Positions 8,355 to 17,032 of a DNA stretch of 64,000 bases are shown here, one piece after another. Source of the stretch: Cystobacter fuscus (GTDB taxonomy: Bacteria; Myxococcota; Myxococcia; Myxococcales; Myxococcaceae); the NCBI RefSeq assembly GCF_002305875.1, contig NZ_CP022098.1, positions 2,418,001-2,482,000 on the forward strand, written 5' to 3'. The translations under genes and the position numbers were made by a program. The notes under the pieces were generated by a model. It was not told the origin of the DNA and did no database searches. It saw only the letters and a list, made by a program, of their open reading frames with translations. The first letter of the stretch is position 1; the number at the start of each line of letters is the position of its first letter.

Positions 8355-9109
8355 ACGACATCTATGGCGCTCTTGGGTTGATCATTCCCCTGGGCATCTT
8401 CGTGCTCGCCTTCCTCTCCGGCGCTCGCATCGTGAATGAGTATGAGAACGGCGTCGTCTTCCGGCTTGGCCGCTTCGTGGGCATCAAGCGCGCCGGCTTC
8501 CGGTGGATCATCCCCTTCGTCGAGCGCATCGTCATCATCGACCTGCGCACCGTCGCGCGTGACGTGCCTCCCCAGGACGTCATCACCAAGGACAACGTCA
8601 GCGTGAAGGTGAACGCCGTCGTCTACTTCCGCGTCATCCACGCCGACAAGGCGGTGCTCCAGGTGGAGGACTACCTCTACGCCACCAGCCAGCTCTCCCA
8701 GACCACCCTTCGCGCCATCCTCGGCCAGGTCGAGCTGGACCAGCTGCTCTCCGAACGCGAGCGCGTCAACCGGGAGATCCAGAAGGTGCTGGATGCCCAC
8801 ACCGACCCATGGGGCATCAAGGTCTCCAACGTGGAGGTGAAGCACATCGATCTGCCGGTGGAGATGCAGCGCGCCATCGCCCGGCAGGCGGAGGCCGAGC
8901 GCGAGCGCCGCGCCAAGATCATCGCCGCCGAGGGTGAGCATCAGGCCGCCGAGAAGCTCAGCCTGGCCGCCGAGGTGCTCAACCGCAATCCCATCACCCT
9001 CCAACTGCGCTACCTGCAGACGCTGGTGGAAATCACCGGAGGAGGCAATCAGACCATCATTCCCATCCCCCTGGACCTGATGCGCGCGCTCGACCTCACG
9101 CGGAAGTGA
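8351..9109 (+). CDS. Slipin (stomatin/prohibitin-like SPFH protein)
   Basis: 252 residues with an N-terminal membrane segment (about 5-27), then a full SPFH/band-7 domain: [36 protein letters not shown], and [30 protein letters not shown] helical C-terminal coil ends in [12 protein letters not shown]. Such slipins oligomerise at the inner membrane and scaffold lipid domains and proteases. The ATG overlaps the nfeD stop (ATGA), so the two are translationally coupled and probably form one complex. The hydrophobic tail of archaeal p-stomatin that NfeD cleaves may correspond to the end here ([13 protein letters not shown]). Confidence 0.93.
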   Translation: MNDIYGALGLIIPLGIFVLAFLSGARIVNEYENGVVFRLGRFVGIKRAGFRWIIPFVERIVIIDLRTVARDVPPQDVITKDNVSVKVNAVVYFRVIHADKAVLQVEDYLYATSQLSQTTLRAILGQVELDQLLSERERVNREIQKVLDAHTDPWGIKVSNVEVKHIDLPVEMQRAIARQAEAERERRAKIIAAEGEHQAAEKLSLAAEVLNRNPITLQLRYLQTLVEITGGGNQTIIPIPLDLMRALDLTRK

Positions 9110-9152
9110 CGGATGGCTCAGGCCGACGCAGGTCACCGTCAGGCCGGCCCAT

Positions 9153-9599
9153 TCACGCGAGGAGCAACAAGACGCACGCCACGGCATTGGCGGCCATCAA
9201 CACGAAGTCCGTCAGGAAGATGAAGGACATGGTGCCGCGCATCACGGGCCAGAGTTCTTCGCGCAGACGCCGCTTCCGTGTCTCGACCCGGACGTTGCCC
9301 GCGAACTGACTGCCGTGGCCCACGGTGAACACCGCCGCGAACACCGCCTGTTGTTCGGGCTGGGGAAACACCGAGCTACACAGGAGCAGCAGCGCCGCGA
9401 ACACGGTCATCGCGAGATTCATCCCCCCGAGGAACGGCAGGGTGGCCGCGAGTGTTGGATACAAGGGAGACCCTCGCGCTGACGGGTGCACGAGCAGTCT
9501 GGCGGAGGCCTGGGGGGTCAGCCCGAAGTAACAAGCACCCGCGCCGAACCACAGCACGTTCAACACGAGCACGGCCTTGAAGAAAACAAATATCCCCAT
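9153..9599 (-). CDS. Small four-helix membrane protein of unknown function
   Basis: 148 residues from the ATG giving MGIFVFFKAVLVLNVLWFG; a TTG three codons earlier is possible. Hydrophobic stretches at about 4-24, 50-72, 78-100 and 125-147 suggest four membrane helices. A basic loop (VRVETRKRRLREELW) lies before the last helix. No catalytic motif was recognised. It begins 32 bases downstream of the marR stop on the same strand, so the two are probably co-transcribed and the membrane protein may be the regulator's target (for example in stress or efflux). Function unknown. Confidence 0.65.
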   Translation of the reverse strand: MGIFVFFKAVLVLNVLWFGAGACYFGLTPQASARLLVHPSARGSPLYPTLAATLPFLGGMNLAMTVFAALLLLCSSVFPQPEQQAVFAAVFTVGHGSQFAGNVRVETRKRRLREELWPVMRGTMSFIFLTDFVLMAANAVACVLLLLA

Positions 9600-9631
9600 G
9601 GCCCACAAGGTAACGGTGTCCCGGGCTCAGG

Positions 9632-10108
9632 TCAACGTTGTTGACCTGTGTTGGAGTCACCTTCACCGCTCCGCGCGATCGCCGCCATGACCGCGGACCA
9701 GGCGTCTCGACCGCTGTGCCCGACGTGCTCGAACGCTCGCCGCATCACTTCCCGCTCGTGGCTGGACGCCCGGTGCTCAACCGCCTGTCCGGCGGGGGTG
9801 AGCGCCAGGATCTTGTAGCGATGACGAGACGGATCCCGCTCCGTCACCACATAGCCGCCGTCAATCAATTGCTTCATCGGGCGGTGCAGTGCTTGTTTCG
9901 TGACGCCCAGGGTCTCGAGCAGGTCCGTGATGGTGATGCCCTCGCGGCGGGCGATGGCATAGAGAATGCGGTGATGCACCCGGGAGAGCCCGAGCGTGGC
10001 CAGGTATTGGTCGGCCTCACGCGTCATGCCGCGCCAGCCGAAATACATCGCCTCCAGCGCATCATCCAAGGGGTGAAGCCTTCTCAGTCCCCTCTCGTTG
10101 GTCTTCAC
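9632..10108 (-). CDS. MarR-family transcriptional regulator
   Basis: 158 residues from a GTG start preceded by AGGA about 11 bases upstream; a GTG further upstream lies inside the terminator hairpin of the previous gene and is unlikely. The winged-helix core reads LGLSRVHHRILYAIARREGITITDLLETLGVTKQALHRPMKQLIDGGYVVTERDPSRHRYKILALTPAG, a standard MarR recognition helix plus wing (DPSRHRY). MarR dimers usually repress adjacent genes and respond to phenolics or oxidants. The gene directly downstream encodes a small membrane protein. Ligand unknown. Confidence 0.85.
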   Translation of the reverse strand: MKTNERGLRRLHPLDDALEAMYFGWRGMTREADQYLATLGLSRVHHRILYAIARREGITITDLLETLGVTKQALHRPMKQLIDGGYVVTERDPSRHRYKILALTPAGQAVEHRASSHEREVMRRAFEHVGHSGRDAWSAVMAAIARSGEGDSNTGQQR

Positions 10109-10156
10109 GGTGTGATGTGTCCTGTGGGTGCCCAGGTGGGCGTGGGGAACGCCAGG

Positions 10157-10182
10157 ACGGCGGCCCCACACGGGGCCGCCGT
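10157..10182 (-). terminator. Strong GC hairpin after the beta-galactosidase gene
   Basis: ACGGCGGCCCC (10157-10167) pairs fully with GGGGCCGCCGT (10172-10182) around a 4-base loop. It lies 28 bases after the stop of the leftward beta-galactosidase gene and before the marR start. A T-rich tail is lacking. Confidence 0.6.
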
Positions 10183-10210
10183 GGCTCTCTTCTTCAGAGC
10201 ATGTACCACC

Positions 10211-13200
10211 TCATGGGCTGGTGCAGCCGGTGACCTTCGCCGAGGCCCAATCCGCATGGTCCTTGCCGTTGCTCCCGAGGTCGTCGACGACCAGGCGCAA
10301 CTGGGTCACGCCCGTGACATCGACGCTCACGGGCAGTGGCGCGCTGCTCCCCGTCACGGTCGGGGATTTCCACAAGGACTTGCCGTCCCCGAGGACCTCG
10401 AACGTGACATCTCCCCGGTCTCCGACCTCGTCGTCCACGCCGACGATCGCGGTGAAGGACGCGCAGCCCCTCAGGGTCACCGTGACGGACGAATCCGCGT
10501 GCGTGCCGAGGCCCTTGGCGTGCTCGGTGCCGCCCACCGTGAGCGGACGCCCGTCCCCGGCCGCCTGCTCCCCGTTGGACATGTCTCGCTCCACGGGGCC
10601 CCAGCCGTTGGTGCTGGCGTCGAAGGTCATGTCGCTGATCCACTGCTCGCCGGCCACCGGCGGAGGAACCGGACGGCCGACGAAGCGAACGTCGCTGGAC
10701 GAGCGGGCCGCGTTGCCCTGCGTGTAGGTGGCCGTTGCCCGCAGCAGCGCGGGCGGAGACGCCGGCGTGCGGCCCGTGGAGGGGACCGTGACCTTCCAGG
10801 ACGCGATGCCGTCGGGGGTGGTACCCGTCGGCTCGGACGTCCAGCCGCTCGGGACCTCCAGGGTGAATTGCACCCCCGTGGCCGCTGGCTCCCCCGAGGG
10901 AACCTCCAACCGCGCGGTGGCCGTGAAGGACGCACCATCCTCGGCCTCCGCGGGCAGCGCGAGCCGCACCGTGGTCGCCCGTTGCTCGGCGTAGCGCACC
11001 GGCGCGTACGAGGGTCTCTCCACGTCACGAACCACGAGCCCCGTCACGGCGTTCGCCTTCGTCACGAATTCCACCGGGCCCGGTCCCGCGCCGTCGTCGC
11101 TCCACACCGCGAGCGCGAGCGTGTTCTTCCCGCGATGGCGCAGGATGCCCTGGGGTAGCGAGAAGTCTCGCTGGGGACCGACGTCATTGACGTACTGACC
11201 CAGGTTGTAGCCGTTGACGAAGATCAACGCGCGGTACTTCGGAGTCGTCTCTCCGCCGAAGCGCAGCGCGATGGGGATGTCCTGTCCCTCGGGGAGTTCG
11301 AGCTGGACCTCCGTGCGATACCAATGCAGGCCCGGGGCCACCGTTGCTTGCGGCAGGGTGGCGGACTCCCACGTCTCGTCGGGGAAGCCCGGCAGGGTGT
11401 AGCCGGCCCGCTCTCCGTGCAGTCCTCCATTGTTCTGGGGCCCGGTCAGTGGCTCGACGAGGCTCTCGCCGCCGCGTACGCCCTGGAGGCGCCAGGAGAT
11501 CACGGACCCGGAACCCATCATCTTCGCCGCGAGCAGACCCCGGGGATTCTTGTGCCCGTCGTTGCTGCCACCGTCCTCGTTGTGCCCCATGTTGCGCACC
11601 AGCACGGAGAGCTGGTTCTCCTGCCCCGGTTTGAGCAGCCCGCTGGGGAAGGGGATGTCCTTGCTCGAGTTCTGCGCCTGGGGGCTCGTGCGCACCGTGC
11701 CGAGGTAGGTGCCGTTGAGCCAGACGGCCCAGGCTCCCGCCTTGCCGGTGCCCGCGGTCAGTGAGATGCCCGTCTCGTCGCCGACGGCCTGGAAGCGCCC
11801 GCGATACCAGACGTCTCCATAGTGGAACCCGTAATCGTCGGCGTAGAGGACGGGCAGGGTGGAGGGCTTCGTCGGGTTGTTCGTCGTCGTATGCGCGGCG
11901 ACGAGCCATGCCGAGTCATCGAAGGAGGGAGCCGCCTCGGGCTGATCCACGGTGTGCTTCCAGGAGGTCAGCGAGGGCAGTGTCACCGGCTGGGGACCGG
12001 TCACGGAGAGGACCTTCGTGCCGTACTCCGTCTCCGACCAGGTCTGCTCGCCACGGTTCCAGGTGAGCTGACAGAACGGAGCACCCGCCCAGATTTCGAT
12101 GTCCGCCGCCGCGCTGACGTCGCCCACCAGCCGGAGGGCGGCGTCATCCTGCTGGACCTCGCGGATCAACTGTGCGCCGCGGACGAGCACCGGGCCGCGT
12201 GCGGTGTGGGCCGTCCAGAAGGTCGAAGCGGTGTCGCTGTCGGCGAGCAGGAGCTCCAGCGGTGCGCGACCTTCCTCGGTGACGTGGACCCGGGCGAGTC
12301 CGTCCGCGGACCAGTTGAGGCGCAGGTCGTTCTTCGTGCTGTCCCACGTGGAGGTGACGCCGCCGGAGAGCACCTGGACGGAGGGCTCCGCCGTGTAGCG
12401 CAACACCAGCTCCGCGGCCTCGCCCTTGCGCGTGTGGAGCACGGCGACGTCCCGCTCGCCGATGCGCTGGTGCGTATAGATTTCAGCGGTGGAATAGACG
12501 AGTCGCTGTGCGCCCAGGTCGTATCCGGCGACGAGGATCTTGTAGTCCTGGCCATTGATCGTCAGCGCCGTGTCCGCTTGCTGGGGCACGGTGTAGTCGC
12601 CGTCGGAGACCTGTACCCGCAGCGTGGTGTCCTGGCGCGAGACCGACTTGATGTTCTCCTGCCGCACGAAGAAGAACCGCGCCCCGGTGACGGGATTGAC
12701 GTCTCCATCGACGTGGAGCTCGGGGTTGCCGTGTTCCACCTGCTCCGGAAGGTTGTCGAGCTGGCGCAGGTCCGCGACGGCATCGACGAGGTAGCCCTGC
12801 TGCTTCAGCGGAGGAATCTTGTTCGTCTGCTGGCGGTACTCGTCGAAGGCCGCGTGGTAGTCATACGACGTGTAGACGACGTTGGGGTCCGCCTGCCAGC
12901 CCCAGTTCGTCCCGCCGTAGAGCATGTAGAGGTTCTGGAGCGTGAAGTGGTTGTTGATGTTGTTGCCGTAGGTGATGCGCTCGAACGTGGGCCCGTACGC
13001 GTCGCGGTTGTCCTCGTACAGCTTGCCTCCCCAGGGTTGGAACCACCCGCCCTGGAACTCCGCCCAGAAGAACGGCCGGTCCTCGACACCACACCGGGGG
13101 GGCGTGAACTTCTCGCCATGGCGGAGGAACTCGTAATCCGTGACGGAGGTGCCCGGGTAGGTGTCGGTGGCGTAGAGGTCGGGCGCCCCCTTACCGCACG

Positions 13201-14026
13201 CCCAGCGCAGCTCACGGCCCTTGTCGTTGTGGAAGAGGGGAACCGTGATGCCATCCGCGCGGACGGCGGCCTTGAGCTCCTCCATGTAGTTCTGCGCGGT
13301 ACCATCCGTCCGGTCGTACTCGTTCTCGATCTGGTAGAGAATCACCGAGCCGCCGCCGTCGGTGAGCTGGTGGCGGGCGAGGATCGGGTTGATCGCGTCG
13401 AAGTACTGCTCCCATGCGGCCTGGTAGTCGTCGGCATCGCTGCGGGCGCGCCCGGCCTGGGTCTGGAGCCAGCCGGGGAAGCCACCGGAGTCGACCTCGG
13501 CGTTGATGTACGGACCGGGCCGGGCAATGACATAGAGGCCGACCTCTTCGGCGATGTCGAGCAACTGCTCGACGTCCCGCACGGAGCTGAAGTCATACAC
13601 TCCGGGTGCTGACGAGTGGTACGCCCAGCTGAAGTAGAAGGAGACCGCGTTCATGCCGATCGCCTTGTACTTCTGGAGCATGTCCCGCCAGAGGTCGGGG
13701 TTGGGCAGCCGGAAAGGGTGGAACTCGCCGGACCAGATGTACTCGCGCTTGCCATCGATCATCAGCGAGTACTTGTCGTAGGTGATTTGATGGGGCTTGC
13801 CATCACCGAAGGCCTCGACCGCCGCCCCATACACGGGCACGCCCGCGCCAGGAGGGCTCGCCGGGGCCTCGCCTCCGCAGGTGGGCGGCTGGGGTTCGGG
13901 CGGTGGCTTCGGGGGCTTGTCACAGGACAGCGAGGCCACTGACAGCGCCGCCACCCACGAGGCCATCATGGTTCCGCCCAGCCAGCGTGTCCTTCGGGAG
14001 GTCCGTCCGCCTGCCTGCTGCTTCAT
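10211..14026 (-). CDS. Large secreted GH35 beta-galactosidase with C-terminal NPCBM domain
   Basis: 1271 residues starting at MKQQAGGRTSRR, chosen because AGAAGGA lies 6 bases upstream. A twin-Arg-like/hydrophobic leader ends at Cys35 (VASLSC, an imperfect lipobox), followed by a Pro-rich linker, so it is exported and perhaps lipidated. The GH35 domain spans about 75-470, with the IENEY motif (Glu234/Glu236, acid/base) and WAEFQGGW (Glu323, likely nucleophile). Beta-sandwich regions with jelly-roll repeats follow. The last about 140 residues form an NPCBM carbohydrate-binding module (GTEHAKGLGTHADSSVTVTL...VDDEVGDRGDVTFEV). It is about twice the length of simple GH35 enzymes. Expected to remove beta-galactose from plant-type polysaccharide side chains; substrate is inferred. 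Confidence 0.9.
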   Translation of the reverse strand: MKQQAGGRTSRRTRWLGGTMMASWVAALSVASLSCDKPPKPPPEPQPPTCGGEAPASPPGAGVPVYGAAVEAFGDGKPHQITYDKYSLMIDGKREYIWSGEFHPFRLPNPDLWRDMLQKYKAIGMNAVSFYFSWAYHSSAPGVYDFSSVRDVEQLLDIAEEVGLYVIARPGPYINAEVDSGGFPGWLQTQAGRARSDADDYQAAWEQYFDAINPILARHQLTDGGGSVILYQIENEYDRTDGTAQNYMEELKAAVRADGITVPLFHNDKGRELRWACGKGAPDLYATDTYPGTSVTDYEFLRHGEKFTPPRCGVEDRPFFWAEFQGGWFQPWGGKLYEDNRDAYGPTFERITYGNNINNHFTLQNLYMLYGGTNWGWQADPNVVYTSYDYHAAFDEYRQQTNKIPPLKQQGYLVDAVADLRQLDNLPEQVEHGNPELHVDGDVNPVTGARFFFVRQENIKSVSRQDTTLRVQVSDGDYTVPQQADTALTINGQDYKILVAGYDLGAQRLVYSTAEIYTHQRIGERDVAVLHTRKGEAAELVLRYTAEPSVQVLSGGVTSTWDSTKNDLRLNWSADGLARVHVTEEGRAPLELLLADSDTASTFWTAHTARGPVLVRGAQLIREVQQDDAALRLVGDVSAAADIEIWAGAPFCQLTWNRGEQTWSETEYGTKVLSVTGPQPVTLPSLTSWKHTVDQPEAAPSFDDSAWLVAAHTTTNNPTKPSTLPVLYADDYGFHYGDVWYRGRFQAVGDETGISLTAGTGKAGAWAVWLNGTYLGTVRTSPQAQNSSKDIPFPSGLLKPGQENQLSVLVRNMGHNEDGGSNDGHKNPRGLLAAKMMGSGSVISWRLQGVRGGESLVEPLTGPQNNGGLHGERAGYTLPGFPDETWESATLPQATVAPGLHWYRTEVQLELPEGQDIPIALRFGGETTPKYRALIFVNGYNLGQYVNDVGPQRDFSLPQGILRHRGKNTLALAVWSDDGAGPGPVEFVTKANAVTGLVVRDVERPSYAPVRYAEQRATTVRLALPAEAEDGASFTATARLEVPSGEPAATGVQFTLEVPSGWTSEPTGTTPDGIASWKVTVPSTGRTPASPPALLRATATYTQGNAARSSSDVRFVGRPVPPPVAGEQWISDMTFDASTNGWGPVERDMSNGEQAAGDGRPLTVGGTEHAKGLGTHADSSVTVTLRGCASFTAIVGVDDEVGDRGDVTFEVLGDGKSLWKSPTVTGSSAPLPVSVDVTGVTQLRLVVDDLGSNGKDHADWASAKVTGCTSP

Positions 14027-14067
14027 GTGCGATCCTTCTCCCGCCGATGTCCTCGATGAATTGACAT

Positions 14068-14085
14068 ACGGCGTCATGATGCCGT
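14068..14085. promoter_or_regulatory. 18-bp palindrome upstream of the beta-galactosidase, candidate operator
   Basis: ACGGCGTCATGATGCCGT reads the same on both strands at 16 of 18 positions and is centred on TCATGA. It lies 42 bases before the beta-galactosidase ATG, between its ribosome site and the preceding terminator. Size and symmetry suit a LacI- or GntR-type sugar regulator; no regulator gene is adjacent. Confidence 0.5.
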
Positions 14086-14244
14086 GGCTTTGATTCCAAG
14101 CCACCATACACCACGGCTCGCCGGACGATTGACTCCCACCCATCGGTGACACCCAAGCGTCGGACCTTGGACTTCACCGCGGGCCTCGATTCATACGGCC
14201 ATGCCGTTGTCGGGTTCACCCCGGTGCCGAGCCGCTCCTGGAGT

Positions 14245-14272
14245 GCGGCCAGGCCTTCACTGGCCTGGCCGC
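14245..14272 (-). terminator. 11-bp-stem hairpin just after the SDR gene
   Basis: GCGGCCAGGCC (14245-14255) pairs perfectly with GGCCTGGCCGC (14262-14272). It begins 5 bases after the leftward SDR stop codon. It separates the SDR from the beta-galactosidase transcript. Confidence 0.65.
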
Positions 14273-14277
14273 GTGCC

Positions 14278-15030
14278 CTACCGGGCCGTATACCCGCCGT
14301 CGATGGTGAGCGCCGTGCCGGTGATGTACGTCGCCCAGTCGGACAGCAGGAACAGCACGGGCCGGGCCACCTCCTCCGAGCGGGCCGAGCGCTGCATGGG
14401 CACGCCCGAGATGAAGGCATTGAAGACCGGATCTCCATGCTCCAGGTGGCTCCAGAGCTCCGTCTCGATCGGGCCGGGCAGCACCGCGTTCACGCGGATG
14501 CCCTCCGTCGCGTAGTCGAGCGCCGCGGCCTTGGTCATGCCCAGCAGCGCATGCTTGGCCGACACATAGGCGCCGAAGGTGGGCCCCGCCACGTGCGAGA
14601 GGATGGAGGCGCAGTTGACGATGGCGCCGCCGCCGCTCTTCTTCATGGCGGGGATTTCATGGCGCATGCAGAGCAGGGCGGAGTCCAGGTTGACCGACAT
14701 GAGCTGGCGGTACTCGGCCGGCGGGATGTCGGCGAGCTTGCCGAGAGGGCCGGGGATGCCGGCGTTGTTGAAGGCGCCATCCAGTCTGCCGTACTCGGCG
14801 ACGGTGCGCGTGACGAGCGCCTCGACCTCGGCCTCCCGCGTCACGTCCGTGCGGACGAAGAGCGCCTGACCTCCCTGGGCGCGGATGCGGCCCACTACCT
14901 CCTCACCCTTGTCGACGCGGCGTCCCGCGACCACCACCCGGGCTCCCTGTCGGGCCGCCTCCACTGCGGTGGCGGAACCAATGCCAGACGTGGCGCCGGT
15001 GACGATGATGACCTTGTTCTCGAGCAGCAT
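14278..15030 (-). CDS. Short-chain dehydrogenase/reductase
   Basis: 250 residues, a classical SDR. The NAD(P) loop TGATSGIG is at 11-18, NNAG at 88-91, catalytic Ser142, and Tyr155-x3-Lys159 (YVSAK). VLPGPIETE follows the active site and the end is DWATYITGTALTIDGGYTAR, the usual C-terminal pattern. Arg37-Arg38 after the second strand (VVVAGRRVD) suggests NADP preference. A GGGAGGGG ribosome site precedes the ATG. Such proteins reduce or oxidise alcohols, sugars or acyl groups; this one resembles glucose-1-dehydrogenase/3-oxoacyl reductase-type SDRs, but the substrate cannot be fixed. It has its own terminator and divergent promoter region. Confidence 0.9.
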   Translation of the reverse strand: MLLENKVIIVTGATSGIGSATAVEAARQGARVVVAGRRVDKGEEVVGRIRAQGGQALFVRTDVTREAEVEALVTRTVAEYGRLDGAFNNAGIPGPLGKLADIPPAEYRQLMSVNLDSALLCMRHEIPAMKKSGGGAIVNCASILSHVAGPTFGAYVSAKHALLGMTKAAALDYATEGIRVNAVLPGPIETELWSHLEHGDPVFNAFISGVPMQRSARSEEVARPVLFLLSDWATYITGTALTIDGGYTAR

Positions 15031-15208
15031 GGCTTCCCCCTCCCATGGCGCGGAGCCACGGAAAGGGGCTTCCCGGCGCCTGGGGGGAGGGATGCTGGGC
15101 GGCGGGGCCCACATGTGTCAAGTCGCGAACATCCGGGTTGGGAATCAGTGATAGAGGGGTCCCCTGGCTTCGTGCACGCACTCGCGCGTGCCTTGCTCGA
15201 GGAGACTC

Positions 15209-15664
15209 ATGCACTCACGTTCTTTCGCTCGTACATTCCTCGCGATGGCAGGTGTTGCCCTGGCCTCATGTGGAGAGCCGGCCTCGGAGCAGATTTCTCC
15301 CCTGGACTGCACCACCGATACCGGTATCTCCCAGATTCCCACGTTGGTACCGGCGCCCGCGGGTTACTCCGTGAAGTACGAGGTCATCGGAAGCGGAGCG
15401 GGCACGATCACGAAAATCATCTACCGCGACGGTACTACCACTCCGGTGGTCGTGGAGAATCCGGTCTTGCCCTGGACGGAGACCGTCATCCTCTATCCCG
15501 ACATGGATGTGGGGATCGGAATGGAGGGCTCGGTGTCCAACGGACGCTTCGAGTTGAAGTACAACGGCACGTTGAACGCCGCGTCGGGAGGCAGCAGCGG
15601 CGCCCAGGTGTCGGGGAGCAAGGTGTGTGAGCAGCAGTTCCGCTCGAGCACGAGCGGGAACTGA
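15209..15664 (+). CDS. Small lipoprotein with MmpS-like beta fold
   Basis: 151 residues from the ATG after GAGGAG. The leader MHSRSFARTFLAMAGVALASC has a good lipobox (LASC), so this is a lipoprotein. The mature part has the pattern VKYEVIGSGAGTITKIIYRDG ... LPWTETVIL ... GSVSNGRFELKYNGTLNAASGG. This strongly resembles the MmpS/membrane-accessory beta-sandwich layout (VxYEVxGSG, IxYxDG, LPWxxxV, then a C-terminal segment). In mycobacteria MmpS proteins assist RND exporters; no exporter is adjacent here, so only the fold is suggested. Two Cys (mature 41 and near the C-terminus) might form a disulphide. Convergent with the pectate lyase gene. Confidence 0.7.
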   Translation: MHSRSFARTFLAMAGVALASCGEPASEQISPLDCTTDTGISQIPTLVPAPAGYSVKYEVIGSGAGTITKIIYRDGTTTPVVVENPVLPWTETVILYPDMDVGIGMEGSVSNGRFELKYNGTLNAASGGSSGAQVSGSKVCEQQFRSSTSGN

Positions 15665-15674
15665 CTGCCCCGCT

Positions 15675-15712
15675 GAGGGAGCCCTGACGGAAACCCCTCG
15701 GGGCCCTCCCTC
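15675..15712. terminator. Hairpin between convergent lipoprotein and pectate lyase genes
   Basis: GAGGGAG (15675-15681) pairs with CTCCCTC (15706-15712), with further GC pairing inside after a bulge. It occupies the 63-base gap between two converging genes and could serve both directions. Confidence 0.5.
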
Positions 15713-15727
15713 CTCACCCGGTGGTCA

Positions 15728-16609
15728 TCACCAGCTCTGCACGTTGCTCTGGCTCAGGCGGCAGGTCGGGGTGTTCCACTGGCTCTTGCCATCGTTGACC
15801 TTCGTCGACTCGCCGTTGTGATCCGTGACGCCGATGTACTCCGTGCAGATCTTCGGCTTGTCCTTCGAGGCGTTGTAGCCGCCCTTGACGAAGAGGTTGG
15901 TGATCGCGACGGTGTCGCCGTAGTTCTGGTTCGCACCCGCGAGGGCCGTCTTGACGTTCTCGACCTTGACGTTGTCGAGGATGAGGTTGCGCGGACCGCC
16001 GTTGGCCGTGCAGTCACCGCAGGAGCGCCAGAGCTTCCCGAAGTCACTGATGTAGGAGTTCTTGATGACGGTCTTGGAGTTGCCCTTGGCGTTGTGCTGG
16101 AAGACCTTGTCGCTGGCGTGCAGGGCGATGACATGGTTGAGCGTCATCGTCGCCCCGTCCTTGCTGTTCGTCGCCGCGTCCTCGCAGATATCCTCCCAGT
16201 AGACGTATTCGAGCGTGCAGTTGCCCAGACAAACGATTCCATTACCGCCGTAGGTTCCGCCCGCGATGATGAGGTTCTTGACCGTCACTCCGTCCTCGAC
16301 CTCGAACACCGTCAGCTGGCCTTCGCCGTCACACGACTTGGTGCTGTTCACACCGATCTTCTTGTTGGCGAAGTCGTAGGTATTCGATCCACCGTTGGCG
16401 GCATTCTTCAACCGGGTCGTGCTGCTCCTGAGCTCGCCAGCAGATCCGTTGCTGGGCGTCGGGATGGTGGTCGCGATGGTCTCCAGCGCGCCGGTCTGCT
16501 CGCTCAGGAGTTCCTCTTCCGCCGTCATTCCTCCGTCCAGGCACCCGGTTCCGAAAACTCCCACGGCGAGCAGCAGGGCAGGGGTACGCAGTGTCTTGGG
16601 GGTGAACAT
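15728..16609 (-). CDS. Secreted PL3-type pectate lyase
   Basis: 293 residues starting at MFTPKTLRTPALLLAVG with GGAGA 7 bases upstream. A hydrophobic leader ends at VFGTGC (Cys23, lipobox-like), so it is exported and possibly lipidated. The remainder is a right-handed beta-helix of the PL3 (pectate lyase class III) kind. Conserved runs include KNLIIAGGTYGGNGIVCLGNCTLEYVYWEDICEDAA, HNAKGNSKTVIKNSY and the late CTEYIGVTD. Many paired Cys are typical of PL3. It cleaves polygalacturonate by beta-elimination, Ca-dependently. With the nearby GH35 and GH3 it suggests plant-polysaccharide use, unusual for predatory myxobacteria. The upstream region is AT-rich. Confidence 0.85.
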   Translation of the reverse strand: MFTPKTLRTPALLLAVGVFGTGCLDGGMTAEEELLSEQTGALETIATTIPTPSNGSAGELRSSTTRLKNAANGGSNTYDFANKKIGVNSTKSCDGEGQLTVFEVEDGVTVKNLIIAGGTYGGNGIVCLGNCTLEYVYWEDICEDAATNSKDGATMTLNHVIALHASDKVFQHNAKGNSKTVIKNSYISDFGKLWRSCGDCTANGGPRNLILDNVKVENVKTALAGANQNYGDTVAITNLFVKGGYNASKDKPKICTEYIGVTDHNGESTKVNDGKSQWNTPTCRLSQSNVQSW

Positions 16610-17032
16610 GCTTTGGTTCTCCTTGGTGGTCCGGCGATTTGAACTCATGACGCATCCGGCCAATTCACACGCGCAGTGAACTGCGCGGTGCCCTTGGCCG
16701 AGGGGCACTTTCTTCGTGGAGGGTTTAGTATAACGTTTAACCTCGAAATTCAAGGACAAGTCGCCTTCGTTGATTTGCTGGTGATCTCGCATTGGTGGAG
16801 ATTTACTTTTTCAGGGCTGCTGTCGAGCTGATTACGCAAAGCGTCACAGCACGCTGATAACGGCAGCCATGGCGCCGCCGGAAATGTATTCGCTTGTCCG
16901 GACCTGTAATCCCAGGGACATACAGGTGGGGGCTGTCATGCCTGCTCGGAGGGCTCGCACGAAGAGTGCGTCTCTTGTCGACGTGTAATGGCATCTGTGC
17001 CGCACCTGCTCAGGTCGTGTAGGAAGGTGCTC
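16610..17032. other. Divergent intergenic region with AT-rich promoter segment
   Basis: Between the pectate lyase and the low-GC lipoprotein gene. The segment 16724-16760 is strikingly AT-rich for this genome. On the minus strand it contains TTGAAT, then 15 bases, then TATACT, a plausible if tight -35/-10 pair for the pectate lyase. No gene is evident; an ATG at 16988 is in frame with the lipoprotein but lacks a ribosome site. Confidence 0.45.
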
